DNA of 51,810 nucleotides, from positions 35,116 to 86,925 of the forward strand of contig PDIP01000034.1 in assembly GCA_002811645.1 (NCBI GenBank), given 5' to 3'. Shown piece after piece: positions 38,324 to 48,602 of the stretch. Both the position numbers and the translations under genes were made by a program. Within the stretch, counting starts at the first letter, position 1, and each line of letters starts with the position of its first letter. Source of the DNA: Corallochytrium limacisporum (Eukaryota; Opisthokonta). Under the pieces are notes generated by a model. That model had not been told where the DNA came from. It saw nothing but the letters and a program-made list of their open reading frames with translations, and made no database searches.

Positions 38324-40384
38324 TCAATTATTCAAATTGGATGGATCCAAGAGGGGAGTAATCAGTGGAATCGTTGATGCATCATCAATTGTCGGTGGCG
38401 TTGAGTATTCATCTCCATTAATCATAGCCTTCATAGTGCGCCTGAGGATCTTTCCGCTTCTTGTTTTCGGTAAGCGAGGAAGAATGCTGACGTACTTGAA
38501 AGCCGCGACGGGTCCAAGTGTATGACGAACCGCGACAATAAGTTCATTCTTGATTGCCTCTTCACTCCTCGATACTCCTTTCTTCAATACCACAGTTCCG
38601 TAGGGCAATTCTCCTTTCAACTTGTCACGGAGGGCAAACACAGCAGCTTCAGCCACATCAGGGTGCTCGCTGAGAATTTCCTCAATTTGACCTGTTGACA
38701 ATCTGTGGCCGGCAGTATTGATAATGTCATCGGTTCGCGACATAATGGAAATGTACCCATCTTCGTCCGCCACTCCTGCGTCTCCAGTACTGAAATAGCC
38801 CTCGGTCTTTGTCAAATACTTCTTCACAAAGGCTTCGTCACTTCCCCACAAGGAAAGGACTCCGCTGGGAGGCAATGGAAGCTTTACCATGATGTTGCCC
38901 AGAACATTGACATCAACCTCGTTGCCATCGTCGTCGAGAATATGTACATTCCATCCTGGTGCTGGTTTACAACTGCTTCCAGGCTTGTTAGGCATCAACT
39001 CGAGGCCAGCAAAGTTACCAATTATACACCAGCCCGTCTCCGACATCCAATAGTGATCAATGACAGGCTTATCGAGAGCGTGGTGGTAGAACTTGGCCGT
39101 ATCCGGGTCACAACGTTCACCGGCCACGAATAAGTATTTCAGTCCGGAGAGGTCATAGTTCGCGATCTCCACAGCCTCGGGATCCTCGCGATAAACAGCC
39201 CGCAAGGCAGTCGGCGCCGTGAACATGGTTTTTACCTGATTCTCTTGACAAATACGCCAAAAGACGCCAGCGTCAGGGGTACCGACAGGCTTACCTTCGA
39301 AGAGAACACTTGTGCTGCCGTTGAGGAGGGGCGCATAACATATATAACTATGGCCTACAGCCCATCCAAGGTCACTGGCAGTGAACATGCACTCACCAGG
39401 CTTCACGTCATAAATGTTTTCCATGCTCCACTTCATGGCCACTGCATGGCCTCCGTTGTCTCTCACCAGTCCTTTCGGCGTGCCGGTGGTGCCCGAGGTG
39501 TATAACAGATACAGCGGGTCCTCACTGGCCACGGGGGTAGGTGCGCAATTACTGCTCTGACCCGGCACAATTTTTGACCACGCGACATCCCGCCCCGGTT
39601 TTAACATACCACAGCCTTCTTCACTTACTTGGGCCCGTTCGTAGATCAAACAATGTTCTGGTTGATGCTTCCCGAGATCCAATGCCTTGTCCAACAGTTC
39701 CTTGTAGTTCACGATCCGCCCTGGTTCCACTCCACAGGAAGTTGCCACGACGAGCTTTGGAGAAGCATCATCAATGCGGGTCGACAGCTCTTTGGAACCG
39801 AATCCACCAAAGACAATACTATGGATAGCTCCAAGACGAGCACTGGCGAGCATGGTGAAGATTGATTCAGGGACAGGAGACATATACATGAGGATACGGT
39901 CACCCTTCTTGACGCCGAGCTCTTTCATCGCATTTGCGACTTTACTCACTTCCACCTGCAGCTCACTGTACGTGTAAACTTTGCGATTGCCAGTGATTGG
40001 ACTTTCCCACACAAGTGCAGGACGAGAGCCGTTGCCATCCTCCACATGCCGATCCACAGCATTGTAGCAGGTGTTCATAATGCCACCTGGGAACCATCTG
40101 CTGAAAGGCATCGCGGACTCATCCCAGGCCTTCTGTGGTCTCTTGAACCAGGTGATTCCTTCGGCAGCTTTCATCCAGAATTTATCCTGTTCTTCGATGG
40201 ACTCCCGGAATGCCTGTTTGTAAGGTCCTTCGCTACCTGTCTTCATCTGGACAGCGCTCACTTGGACCGAAGCAGCACGGTATTGCAGCGTCAGGCTAGC
40301 CCGGCGAGCTGTCGATGCCCGCGCAGTCGCGGTCACCATTTCCAAAACATTTGACGAAATCATTGTTTCGTACTCAGACATCAT
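38324..40384 (-). CDS. ACSS3-like short-chain acyl-CoA synthetase
   Basis: This AMP-forming ligase (686 residues from the ATG at 40384) would activate propionate or acetate to the CoA thioester. The P-loop-like YLLYTSGTTGTPKGLVRD lies near residue 290, with DLGWAVGHSYICYAPLLNGS, EGKPVGTPDAGVFWRI and MSETGWCI, all close to ACSS3/propionyl-CoA synthetase. The acetylatable catalytic Lys is in PKTRSGKILRR near 640. The open frame extends to 40543, but that codon is GTG. ATGs at 40477, 40384 and 40363 are all possible. From 40363 the protein begins MISSNVLEMVTATARASTAR, a good mitochondrial presequence, so one of the two inner ATGs is favoured. Substrate preference cannot be read from the sequence. 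Confidence 0.92.
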   Translation of the reverse strand: MMSEYETMISSNVLEMVTATARASTARRASLTLQYRAASVQVSAVQMKTGSEGPYKQAFRESIEEQDKFWMKAAEGITWFKRPQKAWDESAMPFSRWFPGGIMNTCYNAVDRHVEDGNGSRPALVWESPITGNRKVYTYSELQVEVSKVANAMKELGVKKGDRILMYMSPVPESIFTMLASARLGAIHSIVFGGFGSKELSTRIDDASPKLVVATSCGVEPGRIVNYKELLDKALDLGKHQPEHCLIYERAQVSEEGCGMLKPGRDVAWSKIVPGQSSNCAPTPVASEDPLYLLYTSGTTGTPKGLVRDNGGHAVAMKWSMENIYDVKPGECMFTASDLGWAVGHSYICYAPLLNGSTSVLFEGKPVGTPDAGVFWRICQENQVKTMFTAPTALRAVYREDPEAVEIANYDLSGLKYLFVAGERCDPDTAKFYHHALDKPVIDHYWMSETGWCIIGNFAGLELMPNKPGSSCKPAPGWNVHILDDDGNEVDVNVLGNIMVKLPLPPSGVLSLWGSDEAFVKKYLTKTEGYFSTGDAGVADEDGYISIMSRTDDIINTAGHRLSTGQIEEILSEHPDVAEAAVFALRDKLKGELPYGTVVLKKGVSRSEEAIKNELIVAVRHTLGPVAAFKYVSILPRLPKTRSGKILRRTMKAMINGDEYSTPPTIDDASTIPLITPLLDPSNLNN

Positions 40385-41481
40385 GAGTATGGTATTTCTT
40401 GCGCAATGGAACCCTCTAAGGTTTAACAGAGTGACATACGGTCCTTGAACTACCAAGTCGCCCCACAACGAGCGCATCGGGTCGGGACCAGATCTGCGTT
40501 TCAGCCATCTCTGCCACGTCCCAACCACCTCCCTCCCCACCACCCTCTTTCTAGGTTTCTTCCTCCTTTTGGAAAGGGGGAGGCTACCCCCCAGGACCCC
40601 AACTGATCGGACTCTTCTGCGGTCGTGCCTCTGTGATTTTCTTCAATTTTTATACAAATCTCGTGGACCCTTTGGAGCCCGTGCAGTAACAAACTGTCAC
40701 AGTCGCTTTCTCGTTTGTCTCCGCGCGGCCTCTCCCGTTTTCTAACGACCGGTGAAGAAAAACGGCAGAAATTATCCGCTGGAAGAGGGCTAACAATAGC
40801 TCGCGCCAAGGAGAGGCCGGCGAGGGGGTGTACTGCTCACTTGCCTCTGGGCCAAAGTGTGCATTCCACATAGGCCCACCCCTTCTTACACTGCCGGTAC
40901 GGTCCTCAGTCGCTGTCCTCGCTTGCAGGGCCTGTCCCAGCATCGGGGAATAAGGATTTATTCACCGCACAGATACTTTGTTCGCAGTAGCAGCACCAAG
41001 TGGCAGCTTCTTCCTAAGTAGTCAATGATGACAGGATTTTCCCCTTTGGACTAGGGGCTGAAGTGGAACGGCGAAGCATTTTCGGGCAAAGTATATCAAA
41101 AGCAGGGTCGATACCCCGCCAATATGTGTTCTATATACGGGCTGGACCAGGGCAGGGTGTTTTGTTTTGGTCTACGGGTGCGCCGCAACTTTTAGCTGGA
41201 TCCGTCTGCCCGGGAACACTATTGTAGTTTTCAAGTGTTTCGAGTGGGTGTGCAAGGGGGTGTGCGCTCACGTAGAGCATACCTCAGTTTTGCTGTCCTT
41301 TTTGGACGCCACATTAACAAACTACAGGAGATGGTCAAAACACGATTTTCTTCAAATGTCGCAGTATGTAATGGAACGTATTCAAACGGAACGCAGATGA
41401 CAAGTATCCGAGTTAGCGGACATCAGGCCTATAATTCGGTGGTAAAGTTGCGGGACGGTTTGTTCATTTTGCTTGGAAAGT
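40385..41481. other. Divergent promoter spacer, acyl-CoA synthetase-p24
   Basis: These 1097 bp include a G/C-rich island GGGGGAGGCTACCCCCCAGG near 40577-40596. Short frames at 41167-41522 run into the p24 gene in other registers and do not look like a protein. No RNA gene was recognised. Confidence 0.55.
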
Positions 41482-42159
41482 ATGATGGGCCTGCTCCTGG
41501 CCATTGTTGCCGTGCTTTGTAGCTGCAGCCTTGTGTGGAGTGCCGAAACCGCACTTACCTTCAACCTGATGAAGAGTGATATGACATGTTTCCACGAAGA
41601 AGTAGAAAAGTTAGCTGTTCTGGATGTAGAGTTTCAGGTTGTATCGGGGGGTGAACTCGACATCAATTTTCTCGTATACGATCCTGCAGGCAAGCTTATC
41701 GAGGAGTATGAGAACGTCAATGATGGAGAATTTGATTACACTGCCACTGCTGAGGGTGAGTACTTGTATTGCTTTAGCAACATAAAGCGCAGCAGTGCTG
41801 ACAAGTGGGTCTTCTTTGATGCCGGAGTAAATCGTGCTGCGGACTACCAAAAGTGGAGCAAAGTTGAGGGAGCTATAAAGGATACCCAGGAGGATCAGAA
41901 GCAGAAGAAAGTGATCGAAAGCATCGACAAGATCAAGGTTAGTCTGCGGGAAGCAATCCATACGCAAAGTTATCTGCAAAAGCGTGAAGTACGCCATCGC
42001 AAGACTGCTGAGAACACAAATGGCCGTGTGCAATTCTGGAGTGCACTGCACACGATCATCATGGTTTCTGTTGCAGTGGGTCAGGTCTTTTTTATCCGCC
42101 GCTTCTTCTCAAATCAACAACAGCCCAAGAGCGTCAAGGGATCAGGCTTGTCAATTTAG
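41482..42159 (+). CDS. p24/TMED cargo receptor, gamma-type
   Basis: This is a 225-residue type I membrane protein of COPI/COPII vesicles in the early secretory pathway. The signal peptide is MMGLLLAIVAVLCSCSLVWS (1-20). The GOLD domain follows, with the conserved cysteine pair C36 and C97 (SDMTCFHEE, YLYCFSN). A coiled coil spans about 135-185, a transmembrane helix about 187-205, and the cytosolic tail FFIRRFFSNQQQ carries the FF sorting motif but no clear KKXX end. The frame is open to TTG at 41473, so the ATG at 41482 (or 41485) is the start. The gamma subfamily (TMED3/5/7-like) is my judgement from the GOLD sequence. Confidence 0.92.
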   Translation: MMGLLLAIVAVLCSCSLVWSAETALTFNLMKSDMTCFHEEVEKLAVLDVEFQVVSGGELDINFLVYDPAGKLIEEYENVNDGEFDYTATAEGEYLYCFSNIKRSSADKWVFFDAGVNRAADYQKWSKVEGAIKDTQEDQKQKKVIESIDKIKVSLREAIHTQSYLQKREVRHRKTAENTNGRVQFWSALHTIIMVSVAVGQVFFIRRFFSNQQQPKSVKGSGLSI

Positions 42160-42857
42160 GCTAGTTGGTCCGTCGCAAGAAAAAACCATCTCAAAATAGA
42201 AATCGTTGAAACAAGATAGTCTCATTTTTGCATGGCAATTGGTGTTATCTAGGGATGTATGCATTAGAACGTGTCGCTTTAGCGGCCCGGCAATGGTCTA
42301 CCATTCACATACGCATGGCGATCCGCCCATTGTACCCCGTCCCCTCTCCCCCCTTCCCTCGGCGGGGTGCGAGGGGTAGCAATGCCACCGATGTGATCTT
42401 CCCGACTGAGACTACGTAGAGGAAACTGTTTCCCCCCGGGGGGGGGGGTTCATACTGTGAGTATACTGTGTTGTATCTCCCTACCTGTTGTGTAGGTGTT
42501 GTAAAGTTTTTCTTCGGGAATAAACTGAGAAGCTTGAAGAAAAATTTAATTTTGACATGTCAGGTTGTTGGGGCCATCTTGAAGTTTTGGGTATTTGCAA
42601 TACTACAGATATTGAAACAATCACAATTTTGAAATGGGAAGCCCCAAGACCAGAGAGAGGGCGATATTGAACGGAAGCGATCTTCACTGCTAGAGCGGGT
42701 CTCCCTGGTTGCGTGGCGCGTCTTAATCGGACCAGTTGGATAGCCCATACTTGAAACAAAGAGTAGGTATTTAACGCGCCCACTCCAATGCTATGTTGAG
42801 TTCAATTTTTTCAGCGTCTGTCAGACAGTTTTAGTAATCCACATATACAAGAACAGC
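42160..42857. other. Spacer between p24 and ZFAND2 genes
   Basis: These 698 bp contain a CCCTCG...CGAGGG hairpin near 42355-42377 and a C6G11 self-complementary island at about 42433-42449. No protein-like frame. Confidence 0.6.
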
Positions 42858-43382
42858 ATGGATATGAAAATCGGCAACCATTGCGCTGTGTCGCATTGCA
42901 ATCAGCTGGACTTCTTACCGTACAAGTGTGACGCTTGCAGTTTAACCCATTGTCATGATCACCACAGGTATGATGCACACAACTGTGAAAAGGCTTACTT
43001 GAAGAACAAGAAGGCTGCTGTGTGTCCTATTTGTAACGAAGTAGTACCTCAGAAAGCAGGACAAGCTCCTGACGCAGCCGTGGATCAACACATTGCAGCC
43101 GGCTGCAAGAACCAACCGCAGAAGCAAACATATACGAATGCGTGTAGTCATCAAGGCTGCAAGAAACGTGAAGCTGTACCCATCAAGTGTGCAACATGCC
43201 GCCAGCAGTATTGTTTGAAACATAGGTTTGAAAACGATCACGCCTGCAAGGGATCACCGCAAGCAGGACGACGCCTGGGTGGAGCATCCGGGTCGGCAAA
43301 CTGCCGACAATCCTACGGCGGAACTCAGGTAACCCTGGGGGATAGAGCCAAGAAGGTAGCTAGATGGTTCGATGTCAAGTAA
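42858..43382 (+). CDS. AN1 zinc-finger protein, ZFAND2 (AIRAP) type
   Basis: This is a 174-residue protein with two AN1 zinc fingers and no ubiquitin-interacting tail. Residues 7-45 read HCAVSHCNQLDFLPYKCDAC... and residues ~95-135 CSHQGCKKREAVPIKCATC..., both with the Cys/His spacing of AN1. The linker CPICNEVVPQKAGQAPDAAVDQHI closely resembles ZFAND2A/B. In animals these link arsenite-stressed or ER-directed clients to the proteasome and p97. The shorter length (human ZFAND2B 257) matches ZFAND2A-like forms. A proteostasis role is inferred from family. The stop is 272 bp from the convergent LCB2 stop. Confidence 0.9.
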   Translation: MDMKIGNHCAVSHCNQLDFLPYKCDACSLTHCHDHHRYDAHNCEKAYLKNKKAAVCPICNEVVPQKAGQAPDAAVDQHIAAGCKNQPQKQTYTNACSHQGCKKREAVPIKCATCRQQYCLKHRFENDHACKGSPQAGRRLGGASGSANCRQSYGGTQVTLGDRAKKVARWFDVK

Positions 43383-43654
43383 GATAGTGTGTTGTTCTGC
43401 CAAAGGTTCAGTAGATTCTGACCCCCAACTTGAAACTTTCCATATTCCATTTTCGTGAGCAACAGGCCAGTAAGCAAGCAAGAGATCAATGTGTTCTATG
43501 TTAAGAAACCTGACATGTAACGTCCGAGGTACAGTAAGTAAAGAATTACCGGACAAAGAGGGATCCACCTTGTAGCAAAAGACTAGTACCATGTACCATT
43601 TAAAGAAGGAATATACAATGATAGGATTTTTTAGTACACTATACAATCAAGTTA

Positions 43655-45283
43655 TCAGATCTTGTGCTTAGTGGAGTACTTCAAGCGCAAGGCATCACCG
43701 ATACGATCCATCTTCTCCAGGATGCTAATAATATCGTCATCTGTGTGGGCTGCGGATAGACAGAATCGAATGCGCGACGAAATGATAGGAGTTGCGGGAA
43801 ATCCCACGACGACCACACCGAGGCCTTCCTCAAGCAACAGACGACTTGTGGCTGCAATCTTGGCCGGGTGATAAATCATTGCAGGTACAATGGGACTATC
43901 GTCATTACCATACACAATGAATCCGAGGTTGCGAAGACCGGTACGGAACTGCTTCACGTTCTTCTTGAGTTGCATCAAACGTTTCTGCCCCTCGTCGGTG
44001 TTGTCCCAGCCGGCAATAATAGTGAGTGAGCTAATAATCTGCTGGCAGACGGCAGGAGCCATCGAAGTCGCATACACGTAGGCGTGAGTGGTGTTTCGGA
44101 GAGACTGAATCAAGCGTTTCGGTCCAGCAATATAGCCTCCTGAAGCACCGAAACTCTTTGTAAAGGTACCCATCATAATGTCAACGTCCTTTGGATCCAC
44201 TCCCCAGTACTCAGTCACACCGCGTCCTGTGTGGCCCAGTGCACCAATACTGTGCGCCTCATCGAGGTACACGTAGAATTTGTACTTTTTCTTCAGCTCA
44301 ATGATGTCCCTGAGCCTGACAATGCTACCCTCCATACTATAGATACCCTCAACAATGACCAAGATCTTCTTCCAGGGCCGGTGAGTACGTGGCTGCCCAT
44401 TTACAATACTTTCCCTCAGAATCCGTTCGAGCTCACACATATCATTGTGGCGATAGGTCTTAATCGTAGCACCGCTTAAGCGGGCACCTAGAACTACGCT
44501 GGCATGATTGTTAGCGTCACTAATAATCAGAGATCCCTTTGAAACAAGGGCAGGGATGGTTGTAGAATTCGTGGCGAAGCCCATGCCAGTAACAATAGCA
44601 TCCTCACAACCAAGATATTTGGCAGTCACGCGCTCCACCTCCTCATGAACGGATAGAGATCCGGAATCGTCAGCCCGAGGAGCAGCAGTGCTAATACCGT
44701 ACTTGCGGATGGCAGTCTCCACGTCGTCAGTGCACTTTCCGTGGTTCTCACCGAAGCCGAGGTAGTTGTAAGAACCCAAGTTCAAAACTTTGGTACGGGT
44801 ACCAGTCTCCCTGAAGGTCCAGCCAAAATCGGTCGTTTCGCGGTCGACCAATTCAATGTGGCGCCCTGGTACACTAGAGATGGGACGGTTGAAAACGTCG
44901 CGAATTCTACGGTACAAGTGACGAGTGAAGAAAGATTCGAAGTCCGCATAGAGTGGGACAAAGCCTTCATGACCAACTTCCTTGGGCCGCCTACTCTTCC
45001 GGAGGCCGAGGGCAGTCAAAAGGTCCGTGAGGTGACCCAATGCAATAAGCACAGCATATCCCAGATACGTCATAACAATTACGCCGAGGGGAGCCTCCTC
45101 AAAGTCTTCCTGGTAGGCTGCTTCCACATGATCCTCGATGCTATGCTTGCTCTTGAGAAAATTCTCTTGAATGCGACGACGGTCCCATGTTCCGGTTCGC
45201 CGATGCGTCCGAGAGCTGACCGTCAGGTGATTCTTCCTCGGCGTGGCCGAGAGCGTCTCAACAACAGTGCCAGTGGCGGACAT
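43655..45283 (-). CDS. LCB2: Serine palmitoyltransferase catalytic subunit LCB2
   Basis: This 542-residue ER enzyme forms the SPT heterodimer with LCB1 and condenses serine with palmitoyl-CoA, the first step of sphingolipid synthesis. A single N-terminal membrane segment lies at about 66-90. The alpha-oxoamine synthase core follows: VLNLGSYNYLGFGEN, FVYLDEAHSIGALGHTGRGV, and the PLP lysine K376 in GTFTKSFGASGGYIAG, which marks LCB2, since LCB1 lacks this Lys. The length matches fungal LCB2 (about 560). The start is the only ATG before the membrane segment. Confidence 0.97.
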   Translation of the reverse strand: MSATGTVVETLSATPRKNHLTVSSRTHRRTGTWDRRRIQENFLKSKHSIEDHVEAAYQEDFEEAPLGVIVMTYLGYAVLIALGHLTDLLTALGLRKSRRPKEVGHEGFVPLYADFESFFTRHLYRRIRDVFNRPISSVPGRHIELVDRETTDFGWTFRETGTRTKVLNLGSYNYLGFGENHGKCTDDVETAIRKYGISTAAPRADDSGSLSVHEEVERVTAKYLGCEDAIVTGMGFATNSTTIPALVSKGSLIISDANNHASVVLGARLSGATIKTYRHNDMCELERILRESIVNGQPRTHRPWKKILVIVEGIYSMEGSIVRLRDIIELKKKYKFYVYLDEAHSIGALGHTGRGVTEYWGVDPKDVDIMMGTFTKSFGASGGYIAGPKRLIQSLRNTTHAYVYATSMAPAVCQQIISSLTIIAGWDNTDEGQKRLMQLKKNVKQFRTGLRNLGFIVYGNDDSPIVPAMIYHPAKIAATSRLLLEEGLGVVVVGFPATPIISSRIRFCLSAAHTDDDIISILEKMDRIGDALRLKYSTKHKI

Positions 45284-48200
45284 GTTGCAAAGGGACTCCT
45301 TTGTAAGGCCTAGATGTATGTTTCAATGTAGACTGTATGGCTTATCCGATCTATACCCGGTTCATTCACACTGTCGCGGTTCTCTGTGTTCGCTCTTTCT
45401 TATTGTCATGCCGCCACCAATTCACCTGAAGTAACCACACAATCGTTAATAGCTGCTTAAATCGTGTCATAGGCGCCAAAAAGCGCGCCGTTGAATCCAA
45501 CCCAGTAAAAACACAGTCTTTATCAACTCTCTTTATCGCACCATCCGACCTATGGGCGTACTTCCGAAGCCAAAACGAGTATTCAAAAAGCCAAAGAACA
45601 AAGAGTAAGCGTTCGCGTTTGATGTCACTGACACCTTTGGTGCTCTTGATTGCGGCGGGCGTGTGCGTGCTTGTTGGTATCAAGGATCAGCAAATTCACA
45701 GAACTTGCAAATGACAAAATGGTCTGACCGCGGGATTCAGCCCGCATCGACCCATGGTTCCCGAAAACTTTCTCCTTACGCACGCGTTTGGCCCACATGC
45801 TGGAGGTTAATGCGCAGTCTCTCACTATAGTTTCAGTATGAAATCCTTTACGGGTAAGGAAACTGGTCCACTCGTAAACGATCAGTGCATTACTGTCCCG
45901 CACTCCTTGCTTCCCCCCGTTTCCTCTTTCCAAATTACTTCGCTAGCAGGAGCCAGTTTATACTACATTCTCCCCATACTTTTAATATGGAGTAGGCAGG
46001 GGAGTGAAAAATTTTCTTTTCACGACAGTGCTGTGTCGATTTCGTTAAGGGACGCTGACACAGAGACATGAGAGCTTTGCAGAAATGTGAGAGCACGAAA
46101 CATCAGCAGAGCAAGATACTATACTTGGGCCGCTTCTTGTTATGTACAATTTCTTCACACACTTTCCCCCCAAATTCGCCTTGCTTCCTGTCGCATCTTC
46201 CTTACTGCCGCCATTTCTTTCCCAAGGAAGCGAATGCCACAAAAACCATATAGTTTCTACTGGTTCGTGCTGACAGAGAGGCCATTTCCTCCACTACATT
46301 TCCGGGTACTTTACGGTCCAATTTCCCTCCTAACGTTTCGTCCTCTGCCCCCGAATTTCTCCGTACATACAGCCCACAGTACCCGATGGCCTGAGATCTG
46401 AAAACCCGTGGGGTTTACCACTTCCGAAAGGGTATGGCTGAGAGATGTACCAGTGCATAACGCAGTGGCCCACGCGCAACGCGCTTAGCTAGCTAGCCTT
46501 GTCCAATCTTTTCGCTCCTATTTCACACACTCCTGCAGAGAGCCTTTTACAAACTACCGGGCGGGTGCCCTTCCCTCCGTCATTCACACTGTTCATCAAT
46601 GTTATTCCCCTTTTGCTTTTTCCTTCTGCGGATCAGTCGCTGTCATCGTGTGCTCACGGGGTGTGTTTGTTTCACGGTCTCTGTCCTCTCCTCAGTGAAC
46701 ACTTGGTAATAACGCAATACAGCAAATCATCTGCGTGTGTGCTCAGCAACCGCTCACGCACTAAAGGAGGACATCATCAACGCACAACGCCGTATAGATC
46801 GCACTGGGCCTGATATAGTTAGTGAGCCCGTCATGTGTGCTTCAGCAGGTGCTGCTAGGAACTGGGCTGCTCTGTTGGTCCCGGTTATAGATTTTGTATG
46901 TCGCCCGCCTCCCCTTCCCGCCCCTGTTATTTTTTTTCTCTGAAGTGCAGTATTTGGTCTCGGTCAGGAAAAAAAAAGAAAGACTGTGGGCAGGCAGGTG
47001 GGCCATTTCCCAGAACGGGCCTATCAGTACTACCATTTGGACTTAAATGACAAGCCGTACGATACCCTCCTTGATAATGCTTAGACAGTCTCCTGAGCGC
47101 GACAATGAAAAACACAGTAGCACAGATGATTTTCACAGGAGGTAGGATCCGTTGTCGATGTTGTTTTGATTTTTCTTCAGGATTATCATACAGATCGCTG
47201 GTGACATGTCTCACTGGGAGCCATCCGTCTAAGGATGACTTGCCTTCGTAGAGAACTCAGAGGGTATTGCTAAAGAAGCTTCTAGGAAAGAAAAACTTGG
47301 CAGCTCCCGGGTACCGAAGGAACAGAGCTGCCCAACTTGCTCACCCTGAATTGGCTCACTACCGGAACTCAATGAACACACGCACGCCCCGTGATCCTGT
47401 GTGGTTGCCTGGGTGGCCGCCACTCGCTTCCTTTTATTGGGGTTCAAGTAACGATGTGAACAGTCATTTTGCCGCAGTCGGATGAATAGAGTCAAATCCG
47501 TCGGTTGGGGGAAGGGGTGTCGCGGGCGGAATTGCTGAATGTTGGTGCATTGGCTATGGACACCAAAATGGCGGGAGAATTGTACCATGCAAGATTACCA
47601 CCGGGAGGGAGGGGAGAGGGGATGTGGAGAGTGTGGGAGTGAAATCATCACACTAATCTCCAGTACGTTCACTATGGGGCTAAGGTGCTTTCTTGCATTG
47701 GATGATGGCCCAAAGGGCCCCTTTTCTCCGTTTGTACTTTTCATTCCCTCCAGGGGCGTGCTTTTGGCTGGCCCTCTTATGCGGGTCAAGCGCGGAATAC
47801 ACTCACCTCCCATCCGAACCGTCTGCTGACTAACCGAACTTGTCGCTATATTCATTATGTAAGGGAGTATCCCACGGAAATTGGAGCGCTTTGTGGTTCG
47901 CTTCAGTGACTTCCATTCGCTCGAAGATATTGAACACTTCACTGTAGAAACACACCAACTTGTCAGTAGCCATGGCTCGGCATCATGCGCACAGGGTTCC
48001 GCTTTCTGTTTGCGACCTCTCCTGCATTGAAATTGAATATTAAAAGCAATGTCGAAGTGGGTGTCAGATTAGGGCTTGGGGGGTTAGTTCCTCACATGTT
48101 TTGGAAGCAAATATAACTGAACACCTTATTAGAGCACCAATAGTATTTAAAAAATAATCAAATACATCTTCCCGTTGTTTTTAAAAACTGAGATATGGGG

Positions 48201-48602
48201 AAAAGGGGGGGGGGGCTCGCAAGCATCAGCTCGAAAGTGTGCGGTGTGATAAGCTTCGGTAGAAGTGAAAGCCTTGCTCGATCGCAAGACAAGTCTAACG
48301 AGGTCCAGAACCAACTCCTGAGCGAGCATGTAATAGGAGGTTTGGATTCATTTAATATGTCTACTATCTGATACCGAAGACAATGCGCACGGGAGCATTC
48401 AAGCGGCCAGCCCACGTATCAATACCTGACACAGGAATGGAAGGATATCTCCGGTTATTCAGTGCAAACCGATACAACACAAGAGGCTGAAATACCACGA
48501 GGAGGAATCCAATTTTCGTTCCAAACATAACAATCAATCTGGGCACACGAAATTCCCCTTCGTGATGCGAACTGGTCATGTAATGTGGTCTGTCTTATGT
48601 TG
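45284..48602. other. 3.3 kb spacer, possible spliced gene on the minus strand
   Basis: This is the longest gene-poor stretch. It holds no long convincing frame, a G13 tract at about 48201-48213, and one short protein-like minus-strand block at 47830-47973 described separately. Frames at 47229-47588 (both strands) are ambiguous. No tRNA, snRNA or 5S RNA was recognised by eye. Confidence 0.5.
47830..47973 (-). CDS. Candidate first exon of an unknown gene
   Basis: From ATG 47973 the minus strand reads MATDKLVCFYSEVFNIFERM and continues with ordinary, non-repetitive composition (EANHKALQFPWDTPLHNEY) to a TAG at 47830-47832. A GTTAGT donor at 47834-47829 lies just before that stop, so the block could be a 46-codon first exon whose continuation lies at lower coordinates. 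I could not find a convincing second exon by eye. The product is unrecognised. It may equally be a chance 47-codon frame. Confidence 0.25.
   Translation of the reverse strand: MATDKLVCFYSEVFNIFERMEVTEANHKALQFPWDTPLHNEYSDKFG

Noticed and set aside
41100-41125. GCAGGGTCGATACCCCGCC looked like a tRNA T-arm
   Set aside because: The 5-bp stem does not pair and no acceptor, D or anticodon arm could be placed around it.
46395-46470. CTGAGA occurrences suggested a fungal TPP riboswitch
   Set aside because: The second conserved half of the thiamin pyrophosphate aptamer is absent nearby and there is no thiamin gene downstream.
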